Source of the DNA: Pycnopodia helianthoides
Taxonomy: Eukaryota > Echinodermata > Asteroidea > Forcipulatida > Asteriidae
Length of the DNA stretch: 64,000 nucleotides
Assembly (NCBI GenBank): GCA_032158295.1
Contig: CM063249.1
Coordinates: 13,496,078-13,560,077, forward strand
Reading direction: 5' to 3'
The notes beneath the pieces were generated by a model. The model was not told where the DNA came from. It saw only the letters and a program-made list of their open reading frames with translations, and searched no databases. The translations under genes were made by a program, and so were the position numbers. Of this stretch, positions 39,001 through 48,700 are shown piece by piece (positions within the stretch are counted from its first letter, which is position 1; the number at the start of each line of letters is the position of its first letter).

Positions 39001-39617
39001 ATGCCATGAGGAGTGCTCTAGATTTGAGCACCATAATGGAATCTGAAACAACGATGCCAGGTAAAAACCACAATAAAGATAATGTAATGGGTAAGGGTTA
39101 TAAGTCTTGTACTGCACACAATGGAGATTAGGTCCCCAAGAAGAACAGTGGTTAGCGGGTTTATCTCTTTTTCATTTGCAAAAAAACTAATGCAAGGAGA
39201 TTACTTGTACTCAAGTTTGAGAAATAACCGTTTAGTTATTTTAAGCAAAACCATTTCTCAATATTTTTTTCTCCAGATTCTGAATCTCAGAGGTCACCCC
39301 CATCGCCTCCTTCCAATCATCTGAGGCACATCGGCATCCCATCTGAAGAGGAGTACAACTGTATGCTTTGTTCCTCAAACCGCCCCAAGTTGTTCATACC
39401 TGCTGAGAGGTGTGAGCAGCTTTGCCTCCTGGTCTGCCACCTTCTGCGGGCCTGCCTGAGAGCGCATAAACTGGTACCCATCAAAGCCAATCTTGACAAC
39501 CAGCATAGATTGGTGGCAGGTTGTGATGACCTCGATGAGACGTCAGAAGCGGGTAGTTCCAAAGCAAGCTCACAAGCATCAGTACGCTATGAGATGATGA
39601 CGTCACCTGTCCAATGA
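15062..39617 (+). CDS. SLF1: SLF1-like protein (BRCT/ankyrin SMC5/6 recruitment factor), downstream tandem copy with triplicated ankyrin block
   Basis: Coding exons before the ankyrin block: 15062-15211, 15897-15975, 16373-16619, 17257-17440, 18896-19016, 19832-20334, 21484-21546, 21876-22046, 22286-22479, 22891-23040, 23204-23363, 24278-24425, 24733-24890 and 26169-26317; all phases agree. The start at 15062 is the first ATG after an acceptor. BRCT 1 covers residues 17-105 (GGKYLECK, CTHVVCK, SEKFLCGCASGKWIVSPDFI, GRWLEEANYEWG). BRCT 2 covers about 134-220 (GWNVAIL to PGYILEYLLE). A Ser/Pro/Gln-rich linker with an LTRSP minisatellite follows, then helical regions and the ankyrin block. Candidate ankyrin-region exons: B 27699-27766, 29770-29976, 30088-30216; C 31800-31882, 32646-32852, 32964-33092, 33829-33951; D 34648-34730, 36333-36539, 38071-38199, 38938-39060, 39277-39617. 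Using D only gives about 1119 residues, close to vertebrate SLF1 (about 1058 from memory). A 1-nt insertion near 39606 gives an early stop. It may be functional, shortened or becoming a pseudogene. Confidence 0.8.
15250..15430. repeat. Foldback MITE, gcttaagcag family
   Basis: Begins catagagctgcttaagcag and ends gctcttaagcagcttgatga, with internal tggtaaccttgttctggtaagca. Related copies are at 21636-21827 and 58571-58767. Confidence 0.6.
15700..15800 (+). repeat. SINE-like fragment with B box
   Basis: aatggcaaaggttgtgggttcgaatcccac contains a good pol III B box (ggttcgaatcc). The same head recurs at 57820-57855. Confidence 0.5.
16834..16978. mobile_element. Foldback MITE in SLF1 intron
   Basis: ctcaggcatgcaact at the left end is the exact complement of agttgcatgcctgag at the right end, with subterminal tttcctctttttt tracts on both sides. 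Confidence 0.65.
17632..17860 (+). repeat. SINE body/tail in SLF1 intron
   Basis: The stretch accagccaggcccctagtgg followed by atgatacccatgcctacatcctt is also the tail of the minus-strand SINE at 23640-23848, so both belong to one SINE family. The tRNA-like head is missing here. Confidence 0.55.
18540..18826 (+). repeat. Intronic minisatellite built on ctcttttcagag
   Basis: Fifteen copies of ctcttttca at 15-21 bp spacing, 13 of them continuing as ctcttttcagag; two have ctcttttcaaatg. Higher-order order (cagctc / ttggctc / ctggctc variants) is visible. The array ends 70 bp before the real acceptor at 18894-18895. Confidence 0.9.
20071..20265 (+). repeat. In-frame 15-bp coding minisatellite (LTRSP repeats)
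   Basis: Thirteen consecutive 15-bp units (ttgacccggtcacct and variants) inside the SLF1 linker exon. In the frame of the upstream coding sequence it reads seven LTRSP, four LTLSP, one LTWSP and a last LTRS. 15 is a multiple of 3, so other frames also stay open, including DPVTF on the plus strand and VKGDR-type readings on the minus strand, which are by-products. Repeated S-P and T-x-S sites suggest a disordered, phosphorylatable linker. Confidence 0.9.
21305..21382 (+). repeat. 39-bp tandem duplication
   Basis: Two adjacent copies starting gtttggttattcttcatt (21305 and 21344) and ending agccggtcctgg, within an SLF1 intron. Confidence 0.85.
21636..21827. repeat. Foldback MITE, gggcccaatt family
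   Basis: Left end gggcccaattttatagagc and right end gctgtatgaaattgggcct are imperfect complements; the inside has gcttaagcagc and ccagaataaggttgccagcc as in the copy at 58571-58767. The right end lies just before the SLF1 acceptor at 21874-21875. Confidence 0.7.
23640..23848 (-). repeat. tRNA-derived SINE
   Basis: On the minus strand it begins gtcgtggccgagtggtctag (A box tggccgagtgg), then gggttcgaatcccggtcatg (B box), then acttgtgcccttgagcaagg and a tail shared with 17632-17860. The head resembles a tRNA-Ser/Leu. Confidence 0.8.
23925..24030 (-). repeat. Second tRNA-like repeat next to the SINE
   Basis: On the minus strand caattggctcagtggtttc (A-box-like) precedes caggttagaatcccggactg (B-box-like). 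A related head is at 17130-17215. Confidence 0.5.
25010..26045. other. Intronic segment present only in SLF1 copy B
   Basis: The intron between exons 24733-24890 and 26169-26317 is about 1.28 kb, against about 0.23 kb (1723-1951) in copy A. The flanks align, so roughly 1 kb was inserted here or deleted there. No coding or terminal repeats are recognised inside. Confidence 0.55.
28801..29120 (+). repeat. About 160-bp tandem duplication in module B
   Basis: Two copies, from atgattcatttgaaatgga at 28802 and 28963, each running to gccaatcag...agta.atccct. Module D has one copy (36017-36176), so the doubling is specific to module B or was lost elsewhere. Confidence 0.8.
29225..29475 (+). repeat. 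SINE-like repeat, second copy at 32090-32360
   Basis: Shared order: tgatggtcgaac, cttgtgcacc, ttgctttgtcc, ggatgtaaag, ggaggtcctatgtgctgggt, then acccttatgaggcgctata. This is the body of the tRNA-SINE family (compare 48671-48930) with a decayed head. The module C copy keeps ggactcaagctctgg from the head. Confidence 0.55.
31447..34358 (+). repeat. Ankyrin/C-terminal module C of SLF1 copy B
   Basis: Second direct repeat. Exons: 31800-31882 (internal acceptor), 32646-32852, 32964-33092, 33829-33951 and a truncated last exon from 34196. Ankyrin exons are open and phase 1 to 1. The last exon lost one G near 34244 (ctgaggacatc against ctgagggacatc), which shifts the frame, and it ends at the same junction as in module B. 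About 1.2 kb of intron present in B (roughly 27810-29070) is deleted. Confidence 0.85.
35498..35747. mobile_element. Complete MITE (35507-35738) with 9-bp target duplication
   Basis: Perfect 25-bp terminal inverted repeats starting tagtcttggttaagactctc. acaccaacc is directly repeated at 35498-35506 and 35739-35747. Module B has the unoccupied site, with one such sequence (about 28522). A 9-bp duplication is typical of Mutator-like elements. There is no coding capacity, so it is non-autonomous. Confidence 0.9.
36582..38007. mobile_element. Non-autonomous Helitron/Helentron-like insertion in ankyrin intron
   Basis: About 1.43 kb between ankyrin exons of module D, absent in modules B and C and copy A (flanks aagagta and taaacataaaat join there). 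5' end: ggtgtttgtgaaaaaacaca then agctgttccg. 3' end: AAT/AAG-rich tract, hairpin ttccaacttctagaagtcgg, then CTAAT. It matches the architecture of the element at 3286-4138, and both contain cttgagatatg and ccggaagt motifs. Confidence 0.55.
36727..37115 (+). repeat. 130-bp tandem repeat inside the Helitron-like element
   Basis: tctataactga recurs at about 36798, 36928 and 37058 (130-bp spacing), each followed by ttgaaatcgggtgtgtactt-type sequence, cttgagatatggt and, in the first two, cccacttccggttg. A diverged further copy is near 37680-37745. Confidence 0.8.
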
Positions 39618-41110
39618 AGCCGCCTTTCAGCAGAGCTCCTTGCGGGTTAGTGGGTCCCGCCTTCTTGACGACTTGACCGAAATGTGCAGACTTGATAGTC
39701 ACGTTGATGGTTTTGTTCATCACATCGGACGTATTGGTCCATGGGTTGGATCGCAGCGCAGCAAAATATGTAACAAGGTTGTTTTTGAACTGAAAGCACT
39801 TGCACTCACTTGCTTGTAAATAATTAATTTGGTCAAGGACCAATGGCTCAATAAGCTACATGTGTTCATCATATTGCTCGGGAAATTTATTTGTAAAGCA
39901 GATCAATAGCGGGGTACCAGTTGCCACAATGAAAACAGCGTGGTACCAAAATAATGATGTACTTTCCCTCTGAAAATTGCTCTGAGCAGAAAAGTGGGAC
40001 CTGGGCACAATGTCATGTAAAGCTTTCTAAGCAGAACAAATTGCTTAGCAGAAACAGTTTACAAACTGAAATGTCATGTGTAACATTTGTGCCACTGGTA
40101 TACTGCGAACTTTTTGATCAGAAATACAAATTCTAAAGTCATGGCACATTTTAATTATTTAACTGTTTTCTCCAAAGTTCAATGCTTTGGGGGAGTCATA
40201 AGTCCTCGATATCCTAGACTGGACCATTTCACAATGGGGTATCTCAGGTCCAAGAGTTGTGTTGTTTGTTTGTTTGTTGTGTTTGTTTGTTTGTTTGTTT
40301 GTTGGTTTGGGATTTTTTGAGGGGCTGGTCAATATTTTCACTCATAAACTTTGTGCACAAAATTGTACAGCCATGCAGACCTACCCAGATCTAACCATCT
40401 GATGAAAGTGGAACCATCTGTTTTTTTTGTAGCAGGCTTCCAGAGTTCTTGCTGACAGCCTGTGCTAGGTTCTGAGTTTCCAACATCCCGCCCCCTCTCC
40501 GCCAATCAAACTTGTTGGCTTACTGGGGAACCAATACTAGTGGAACCTTCCTGCATTTGTGTAATCTCTGGGGTTACACTTGCTTTTAATGGTAACATTT
40601 TTATGAGATGTGGCACGGTGATTTTTGTATACCAACTTCACAGAACTGGATATTGTAACAGGTTGATGTAGAACATGTTATTGTTTTGGAGTGTAGTAAG
40701 ATACATTAGAGTGCCCACACAGAAAGGCTACCAGCCTTGTGTTGAAATAACACTTCTACAAAGACCAGCAATAAAAGTACACACTGTATTGTTCCATGAT
40801 TCCATGCATTGTACATCAAACAGAAATGAAGAGTTAGTTCCACTCATTTTAAAAACAGCTATTTTTATGTTGTATATTATTAAACGCCATGTGCAATGTA
40901 TAAACATTTTGTACATAGACTTTTTGGTTATGGTTGACTAACATGGCTGATTTTTGTGTGTATAAATAATTATTTTATAGTTATGCTACTGTAAAGGACT
41001 TGCCTGAAACATTTAAACCATTATTTGCAAACAGACTTTACAATAAAAATGTTTTAGTTTTCCAAAGTGCGTAATTGAAGACTGCTCCACTTGTTATGGT
41101 TTACTAACAT
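39618..41110 (+). other. 3' flank of SLF1 copy B
   Basis: Up to 39815 it still aligns with the coding tail of copy A, now out of frame. Beyond, it aligns with 6209-7205 apart from about 0.65 kb unique here (39965-40658). That insert holds a (GTTT)n microsatellite and a gcttagcag-type repeat. The duplicated sequence ends near 41110. Confidence 0.6.
40255..40305 (+). repeat. (GTTT)n microsatellite
   Basis: gttgtttgtttgtttgttgt followed by further gttt units. Confidence 0.9.
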
Positions 41111-41432
41111 GTCTTTTATGCGAATGTATAAATCTTTATTTTATCCTGAAACATTTTTAACCTTTGGATAAGCAGGATGAAGTTAAACAAAACTTGTAAT
41201 TTGCATATAATACCTAAAAATAAACATTTCTACAGCGCGGAAATTATGACACTTCCAACTTTTATGGTTGACTAACAAATGTTTTTGTATAATGTATTAG
41301 ATTTTTATATCAAAATGTTTTGATAAATGTTTTAACCTTTACAAAGTCAGGAGGAAAATTTAACAAAGCTGGTAAAATTGTAGAATTGAAATGTAAAATT
41401 TACATTCCCAGCAGTATAGGCCTACTGCAGGT

Positions 41433-41680
41433 GTTTTAAGTTCCCTTTGTAAAACTTTTGAGTATATTTTCAAACTTGGCTGTGGTTTTCTCAACTTTAC
41501 GATTGTTCTTGTTGACCTTTAATTAGTGAAGAATAATGAGAGCTCGTTTTTTGTGTGTTTTAAGTTGTTCTCTTTGTAAAACTTTTGAGTATATTTTTAA
41601 ACTTGGCTGTAGTTTCTCAACTTTACGATTGTTCTTGTTGACCTTTAATTAGTGAAGAATAATGAGAGCTCTTTTTTGTT
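41433..41680 (+). repeat. 124-bp tandem duplication
   Basis: Two adjacent copies starting gttttaagtt at 41433 and 41557, each with ctttgtaaaacttttgagta, ctcaactttacgattgttct and gaagaataatgagagctc; nearly identical. Confidence 0.9.
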
Positions 41681-42469
41681 TGTGAAGTTTTGTGGCAGGC
41701 CTGATGTTTCATGGTCATGGTCATTGCCTTGCCTTTAATATGTTCCAGATACAAATTGTTCAAATTTTTTTTTCAATCATAGAAGTGTCATCGTTTCAAA
41801 GGTTGTCTGAGGGAATAACATTGATGAGGAGTTTCTTTTTCAATTTCCAAAAGTGAAAAGAGAATTTCAGCTAACTTGCTTATTCTATATATTCCACATG
41901 ATTTCTTTGTAGTGAATTCACTTTATTCAAATGAACCTATGGTTGAAATTTCTTAGGGGTACTGATTTTAATCAATAAAATAAAGAAACGCAGTTGAAAT
42001 GAAGCCTTAACTATAATTTGTTTTCTTTGCGGTTGTTTTTTGTTTATTCATATAAAAGAGTATTTTTATGGTTTATGGATCTGTGATTATTTTCTATTCA
42101 TGTCAACCCCGACCCCAAAACACACCTGTAGGTAGGCGTGGTGAAACCATGGTTCAAGCCATGTATCTCGCAGAATAATATTTCTGTCTGTAAAAGTAGT
42201 ACTTTACTTTAGGCCTACGAAAGCGAGTGTGTTAACAAATCATAGAGCAATGGTTAAATACAACCCCAAAGCTCTGGGATTGACGGTTAGTAGATCTACA
42301 TCATTGGTCGATGACAAACAATATCTTCTTTCAAATTCATCTTATTCTTATGAATGGTCTGATTGTATCGAGCAATACATTTTATATTATTTATTATTTT
42401 TTGTAAATGACCGCCTTTGAAATATGTTGTGCGCCCTCAAGAGTTTCTGTACGTAAAAGCTCATCCAAG

Positions 42470-45400
42470 ATGGCGGCGTCCTCTGATGTGAAGTCTGAGC
42501 ACATGGAGTCGCAAAAAATGACCAAGAAACGATTGAAGTCGGTAATTTCTGATATTAAGCAGGAGGAGAAATTGTTCCTTGGCAGCCGGGAACATGCTAA
42601 CTCTCTGGTAGAGCTACTAGAAAAAGTCCAGGTGAAGTATATGAAAATAATTTCGTTCCTAGGAACTCTGCGTGGTGATGGATGGATGGCCGTCGTATCC
42701 GTACGGCCGGATGCAATTGCCATCCCACATGATACAAGAATCAGATATATTGGCCAATGGCCATTGCGATAATCGTAAACCTCCATCCTCCCGACAGTCG
42801 CGGAATGGAGGGTTACGATTATTGCAATATATACGCTTCCTACTCCTCGTCTCCTAGATTAGAACTATACCATGTATGAGTGACTGACATGACTGAGCTG
42901 AGGTAATCATATTCATAACCATGCCAGAAACCATATGACAACTAATCTTCGCTTCCTACAGACAGAGAATGCAGAAACGTTGTGCTAACCAGCAGTGTGA
43001 AGCGGAGAACAATGTCTAATTAATTAGATACAGCAAAGCACATTACAATGAGGCCCTCTCCAAAAAAAATGTCTGCTTTTTACACCAGTGGTAGGGAGGT
43101 CGATGGGTTTTCCATTTTTTGACAAAATAAAACAAGTTTGGTACCATTGGAAAGCTTATCTCGAACGAAATCTAATCTGCTAATGGTAGTAAAATCAATC
43201 ATTTATCTTTTTAAAGATTGGGAGATATTATAATTTTAATAAGTTTGTTTAATACTTTTGTTTTTGTCGTCAGATTTTTTTTTTTTTTTTTTCTTTTCGT
43301 GACGGCAACAATTTTTGTATAATATAAATGTTGAAATTATCAATAAAAACCCTTAATTTAAAGGTCTTTGTCAAAACAATTGTCCAAAATATTTTTAAAA
43401 ATAAGCGCATGTACCTTTATACAAAAATTTCCAGGTCTCCCTGTAGTCATTCATATATTTATTAGTGGCAATAATATGACAGCCAAGTTTGATCACAGAA
43501 CTAAGAACACCATTCTCAATTGTCAAACAAATGACCCCATGTGGACAGCTTCAATAAGTCCATAAGACTGAAAAAATCTGTCAGGACCCCCTCCTCTAAA
43601 TCTTAAATGCGCAGCTATGAGCAGCTACCTAGCGAAGAAACAAAGATATGCACATGATCACGAAGGTATAAGCTTTATGAAAATATGAGTTTTGTATAGG
43701 TTTTACAAAATAAAATGAATGATACCAAAACAGTCTAAAATATCAATCAAACTGCTAAATTGTGAAAGGAAACGTCTTCAGCTAACCACAGATGATTTTT
43801 TTACATCAAAATTTGCACTTAAATTATGTCTTTTGGGTGAGTTTTCACAAGCTGTTTTCGTGTAGTAACAGATACAAATCACGATTGAGGCCTTTCCGTT
43901 GACCTCCCTACCAGTGGCTGGTAGGCATAGCCATGAAATTTGGCCCAGTTCCATTCACAGTTTCTGAAAAACAATGTCAGAATTTCAACTTTGAGAGGAC
44001 AAGGCCATTTTTATTTTGAAAAGAGCACGAAGGCCAAGACCATGGGGACTCGGTTTATAATTCCAGGCCTGAAATGTAAATAATGTGATGATACCCAAAC
44101 TACTGTACCATATTATTTTCAGCATTGAAAGCAGTTTATTTATTTCTCACATTGCAGTCTGACAATACAGACATAGCAAGTGCTGCTTTGAGGAGCCTTG
44201 TGCATGTGTTCACCACTCTGTTCAACAGAGATGTCATGACGTCCAGCAAAACACAGACAAAGTCTAAGGAGGAAAGTATGGAGACCTCAGAGGCCAACCC
44301 AGAAGAGCAGTACAAGGACTGGCTTCACAAGAGATATAGCGACTGCTTGAGATGTTTTTCTCGATTGATTGAAACCTTCACAGATGCCCCCACTGCTGTT
44401 CAGGTGAGTTTGACCAGACTAAAAGTTAACCATTTAGACACCATGGCCTTTTCTTCCCAAAGCGTGTTTGATTTTGCTTGTTGTTTTTTAGCAAATCCTT
44501 TTCTTGATAATAATAATAATAATCTGTTCTTATATAGAGTGCTTTTCACTCACGAGGGGTGTTCAAAAGCACTCATTCTTTTGTTAGAGGTATGCAGAGC
44601 TATGTTTGAAATAGACAAACCTTTGCTTGATGTAGCACCTTTTAATGGTTTTATGGTGGTGCAAACTTAATGCAGCCTACAATGCCAGAAACACCCGGCT
44701 AGCCCCATTTCTTAACTGGGTTCTGTTATGTGCCATACACAACATACAGTACCAACAGCTTTACGTCCCATCCTGAGGATGAAGCAAATGGTCAAGTGTC
44801 TTGCTTATGGACACGGGTATCTAGACTGGGACTTGAACCCGTACTTTGCTGATCAAAAACCCCAGATCTTGAGTCCAGTACGCTTGTAAAAAATTGTCAA
44901 AATATCTGAAAAAATAATATGAAACATAATTGTTTGTCTTTCCTTTTTTTTTTTTAAGTTTCAATAATCTGAAGTTAGTAAACATAAGAGCATTGTAAAT
45001 TCACGACATGACCTGTTTGGTTCAATATAATTACTGCTAGGTCAAACTTTGAGGTCGTTTGCATTTTATGTAAGGGCATTTCAGAACAAGCTATTTGCAG
45101 CCCCTATGGTCTCATTATTCCTACTCATCAAATTTCCTTTTTTTGGTGTCGTGGCCGTATGTTTTTTTTTACTCAATTTCCGATGGCCGAGTCAGGTGCT
45201 GCATACTCCTAAGGAGTTGAAGAATGTTTTCAAAAATGCTTCAAAAAGTCCTATTGAACAGAGGTAAAATTAGTTTACCGTGCGTTGATGACCATTTTCT
45301 TTTTGCTAATTTTTTAAATAAATATTTTGGTTATACAGGAATTAGCTCTGTGTAGTTTGATGAAACTGCTGCAGGTCGAGTCCAACCATCCATTGAGGAA

Positions 45401-45757
45401 GAGTGATATGAAACGATACGCATTCCCTGTAGATGTTCTAAATGTAAGTATATATAATTTTCAACAGTGTGTAACAAAGGGGGCCTTTAGAGCCAGGTGC
45501 CAAGGACACAAAACTCAACTCATTTGTTTTGCACAGAATCAGGCCACAAACCTGTTACAGACCTCGAATTAAACAGAGGCCATAGTCTCGGTGCCCCTTC
45601 GAAAGTTTCTCAAAGACTTTCTAAGATTTATCAACGGAAGTGCCCTAAGCCTATATTGTATACCATGCACGATTTCTGGCAGAGGGTGCCCCCCCCCCCA
45701 GATGTTCCCATACTTTAACTCTTTAACTTTCCTCTTGTAACCCCACCCCCCAAAAAA

Positions 45758-45791
<34 letters not shown>

Positions 45792-48700
45792 AAACTTATA
45801 ACTATAATAATTATTATATTAATTTGTAATAATCAAGCATGATTTTCTTCCAACTTTGGGTCTGATTTCAGATTGTTTGGCCCTTACTAAAATTCTTATT
45901 AGATAGCCTGAAAAATATATTAAAGCCTATACCTTATGTACATGTCGGCCAGCCTTTGTACTCAATAAAGTTTGCCCTTCTTTTTTCCAAGTTCCAAGTA
46001 TCATGCCTGCAGAATATTTCTGGTCCAGTAAAAGTCCTGAGTTATAAAACCTTTGGTCTAGGGAGATTTGTTTTAAAGGCGTGGTATACTTTTGGTAATT
46101 GTCAGAGACCAGTATCCTCACTTGGTGTATCCCAACATATGCATAAAATAACAAACCTGTAATAATTCAAGCTCAATTGGTCATCGAAGTTGCAAGAAAA
46201 TATTTAAAGAAAAAACACCCGTGTTGCATAGAATTGTGTGCTTTCAAATGCCTGAGAAAGGTTCACGCCTGAAGCCTTTCTCAGATTCAAATTTTGTGGT
46301 GAAAAATTACCTCTTTCTATAAAACTACATGACTTTAAAGGGGGGTCATTTCTAACAATGTTTTAAAATATCAACAGCTCTCCAATGCTCTTTACCAAGT
46401 AAGTTTTTATGGTCATTAGATTTTGGGGAATTACCAAAGGACGAAGGTATACCCTCCCTTTAAATTCAATCCCTGGTGTATAACTGTACATGTAACTACT
46501 GGATCAAAATGCTTAAATTTACTTTCTTTTTTCATTGTGAATACAGCACGTTGTACCAAAGCTTCTGTCTAAGAGGCAAGACATGACAAAGCTTATTGTA
46601 AGATTTCAGGAATACATGGACTATGATGACGTCAGATTTCACGTACTCGTCCAGATCAAACAACACGCCACCAATGTAAAGAAGGAGGATGATAAAAAGG
46701 TAAGCAATAATGTGGTTAATTGTTCTAATATGAACATCACCATTTTCTTTTTTACTGTATCAGTGCAGTTGTGTCCATCTCTTAATAACATATCTTGTTC
46801 ACTAGAATCTCCATGCACAAATGTTTTATCTCCGTTTTGTAATAACGTTGTATCTTACACAGGAAAGGCTCCACTCAGTTCAAACCTCACATCTGTTCGT
46901 ACATTCTAATTTTGGGGATACAACATTTTTATTTCAGTTAGTATTAACAATTGTGATCTGAGTGTTTTTGTTTCTTATTTTGGTTTCTTAAGGACCTCTT
47001 AAAGTTCTGCACCAACACCTTCGCCCTTCTAGAAAAGCTGACCATGCCAAAGTCTGAGGAGGACATCACCAACTTCCTCTGTAAACCTCCAGATGAAGAG
47101 GCAGATGTTAAAGTTACATCCCTCAAGGTACATATACCCTCAAGCCTTCTCAACAACCCCACCCCTTCATGAGGCATATTAAATCATTGTACTACAAAAT
47201 ATTCAATATTTTGACGGCTCTATATTCTGACACCTCTGTGTTTTGGCAACCCTATGTTCCCCCAAAACCTAAATTTACCGGGCTAGGGTTAGGGTTAGGA
47301 GAATGGAAATACACTAGGGGTGTCAGAACATACAGGTGTCGAACATAGGTGTCCGAACATAGGGGTGTTCGAACATAGGGATGAAAGCTTCTGTATGCAT
47401 GTACCTTTTTATTAAGAGTAGGGAAAAACAGAAGAAATACACTTTCATACTCCACTATCAGACTAGACAAAGCACAAAGCCATAGACAGGGGACAGGTTG
47501 ACAGCTGAGCACCACTTTATCAATCAACAAAGTTAAAGCAATTTACAAATATCTAATTATAAAGTAATTATGTTTGTTTTGGCAGAATAGGTTATTGTAA
47601 GGTCTAAAATAATAAGGCAGTCCTAAGTTATTTAATCGGATATAAGTGACTGTCTGTTTTAAGATGATTTATTTAATCTAATCATTGATAGATTGCTTAA
47701 TTTCCATTGTTAAAGCAATTTCCTCTGCAAATACACTGAACATTTCCATGATTTGCTCTTTGTTTCAGGAGCATAGGAAATTGTTCAGTGATTCTTGGCT
47801 TGTATTCCTTGGTCTTCCTCTTCCGCCGTCCATCTACAAGAAGACGTTGGTCATCCTCCATGATGCCGTCATGCCTCACATGACCAACCCACTCCTGCTC
47901 ACAGACTTCCTGACGTTCTCCTATAATATTGGTCAGATATTTCTGATATTTGTCTCTTTTTGTTGTTTCTTTATGTAACCCAAAGCATTATTGTATTAAC
48001 CATCCATTGTCATTTAACTGTAGTGATTCTTTGATAGAGGGCTGGTACTGGTATGAATGTTTACCAACCCTGTACTCTGTCTTTACAAAACATTTCCTGC
48101 AGACTGTTACATGAACTTTGTTTATCAAAAGAGTTCCCTTGTACTTTCCAGGGCTTTTCCTGGCAGGCAAGATACTTCACTGGTCATATGAGACATTTCA
48201 CATTTCACATTTGTTATCGTAAAATCAAGAGTTGTAAAAATAACACCTGTACAAGATTTAAGATGTAGCCCCCTTTCTTTATATTAAAGCTGATTAAAAT
48301 TGTACAGTGCAACCTCAATAAGGTTTAAGATGTTATGCTTTCCTCCATGTGTGATGTTAGTGCAAGGGGTTTATATGTTTGCAGTTGGCACTGTTGACCA
48401 TGAACATTTTTCTTTACTTGACCTACAAGCGAATCCTCAATTCTTTTCAGAAGAGTTTGTTTTGAATCTGTTTTGTTCTTCTTCATAATTTCCTGTTTTT
48501 CAGGAGGTGCAGTTAGTCTGTTGGCTCTAAACGGATTGTTTGTCCTCATCAGTCAGCACAATCTGTAAGTTTTAGCATCGTTGCAATTTCTCTTGTTTTA
48601 TTAGTTTAATTCTTCAAAATTTCCAGTGAGTTGACCAACCATTTAAAGTCATTTAACGCCAGCTGTGGCGTGTCATGGCCGAGCAGTCAAGCACAACGCT

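Larger units (their letters stand above)
34359..39617 (+). repeat. Ankyrin/C-terminal module D of SLF1 copy B (contains the full-length last exon)
   Basis: Third direct repeat. Exons: 34648-34730 (internal acceptor), 36333-36539, 38071-38199, 38938-39060 and 39277-39617. Only this module continues past the point where B and C are cut. An extra C near 39606 (gtcacctgtcc against gtcactgtcc in copy A) brings TGA at 39615-39617. It carries two insertions missing from the sister modules (35507-35738 and 36582-38007). Confidence 0.85.

Noticed and set aside
42394..42786. 130-codon minus-strand open frame over NOC4L exon 1
   Set aside because: Antisense shadow of a well-supported coding exon and a MITE.
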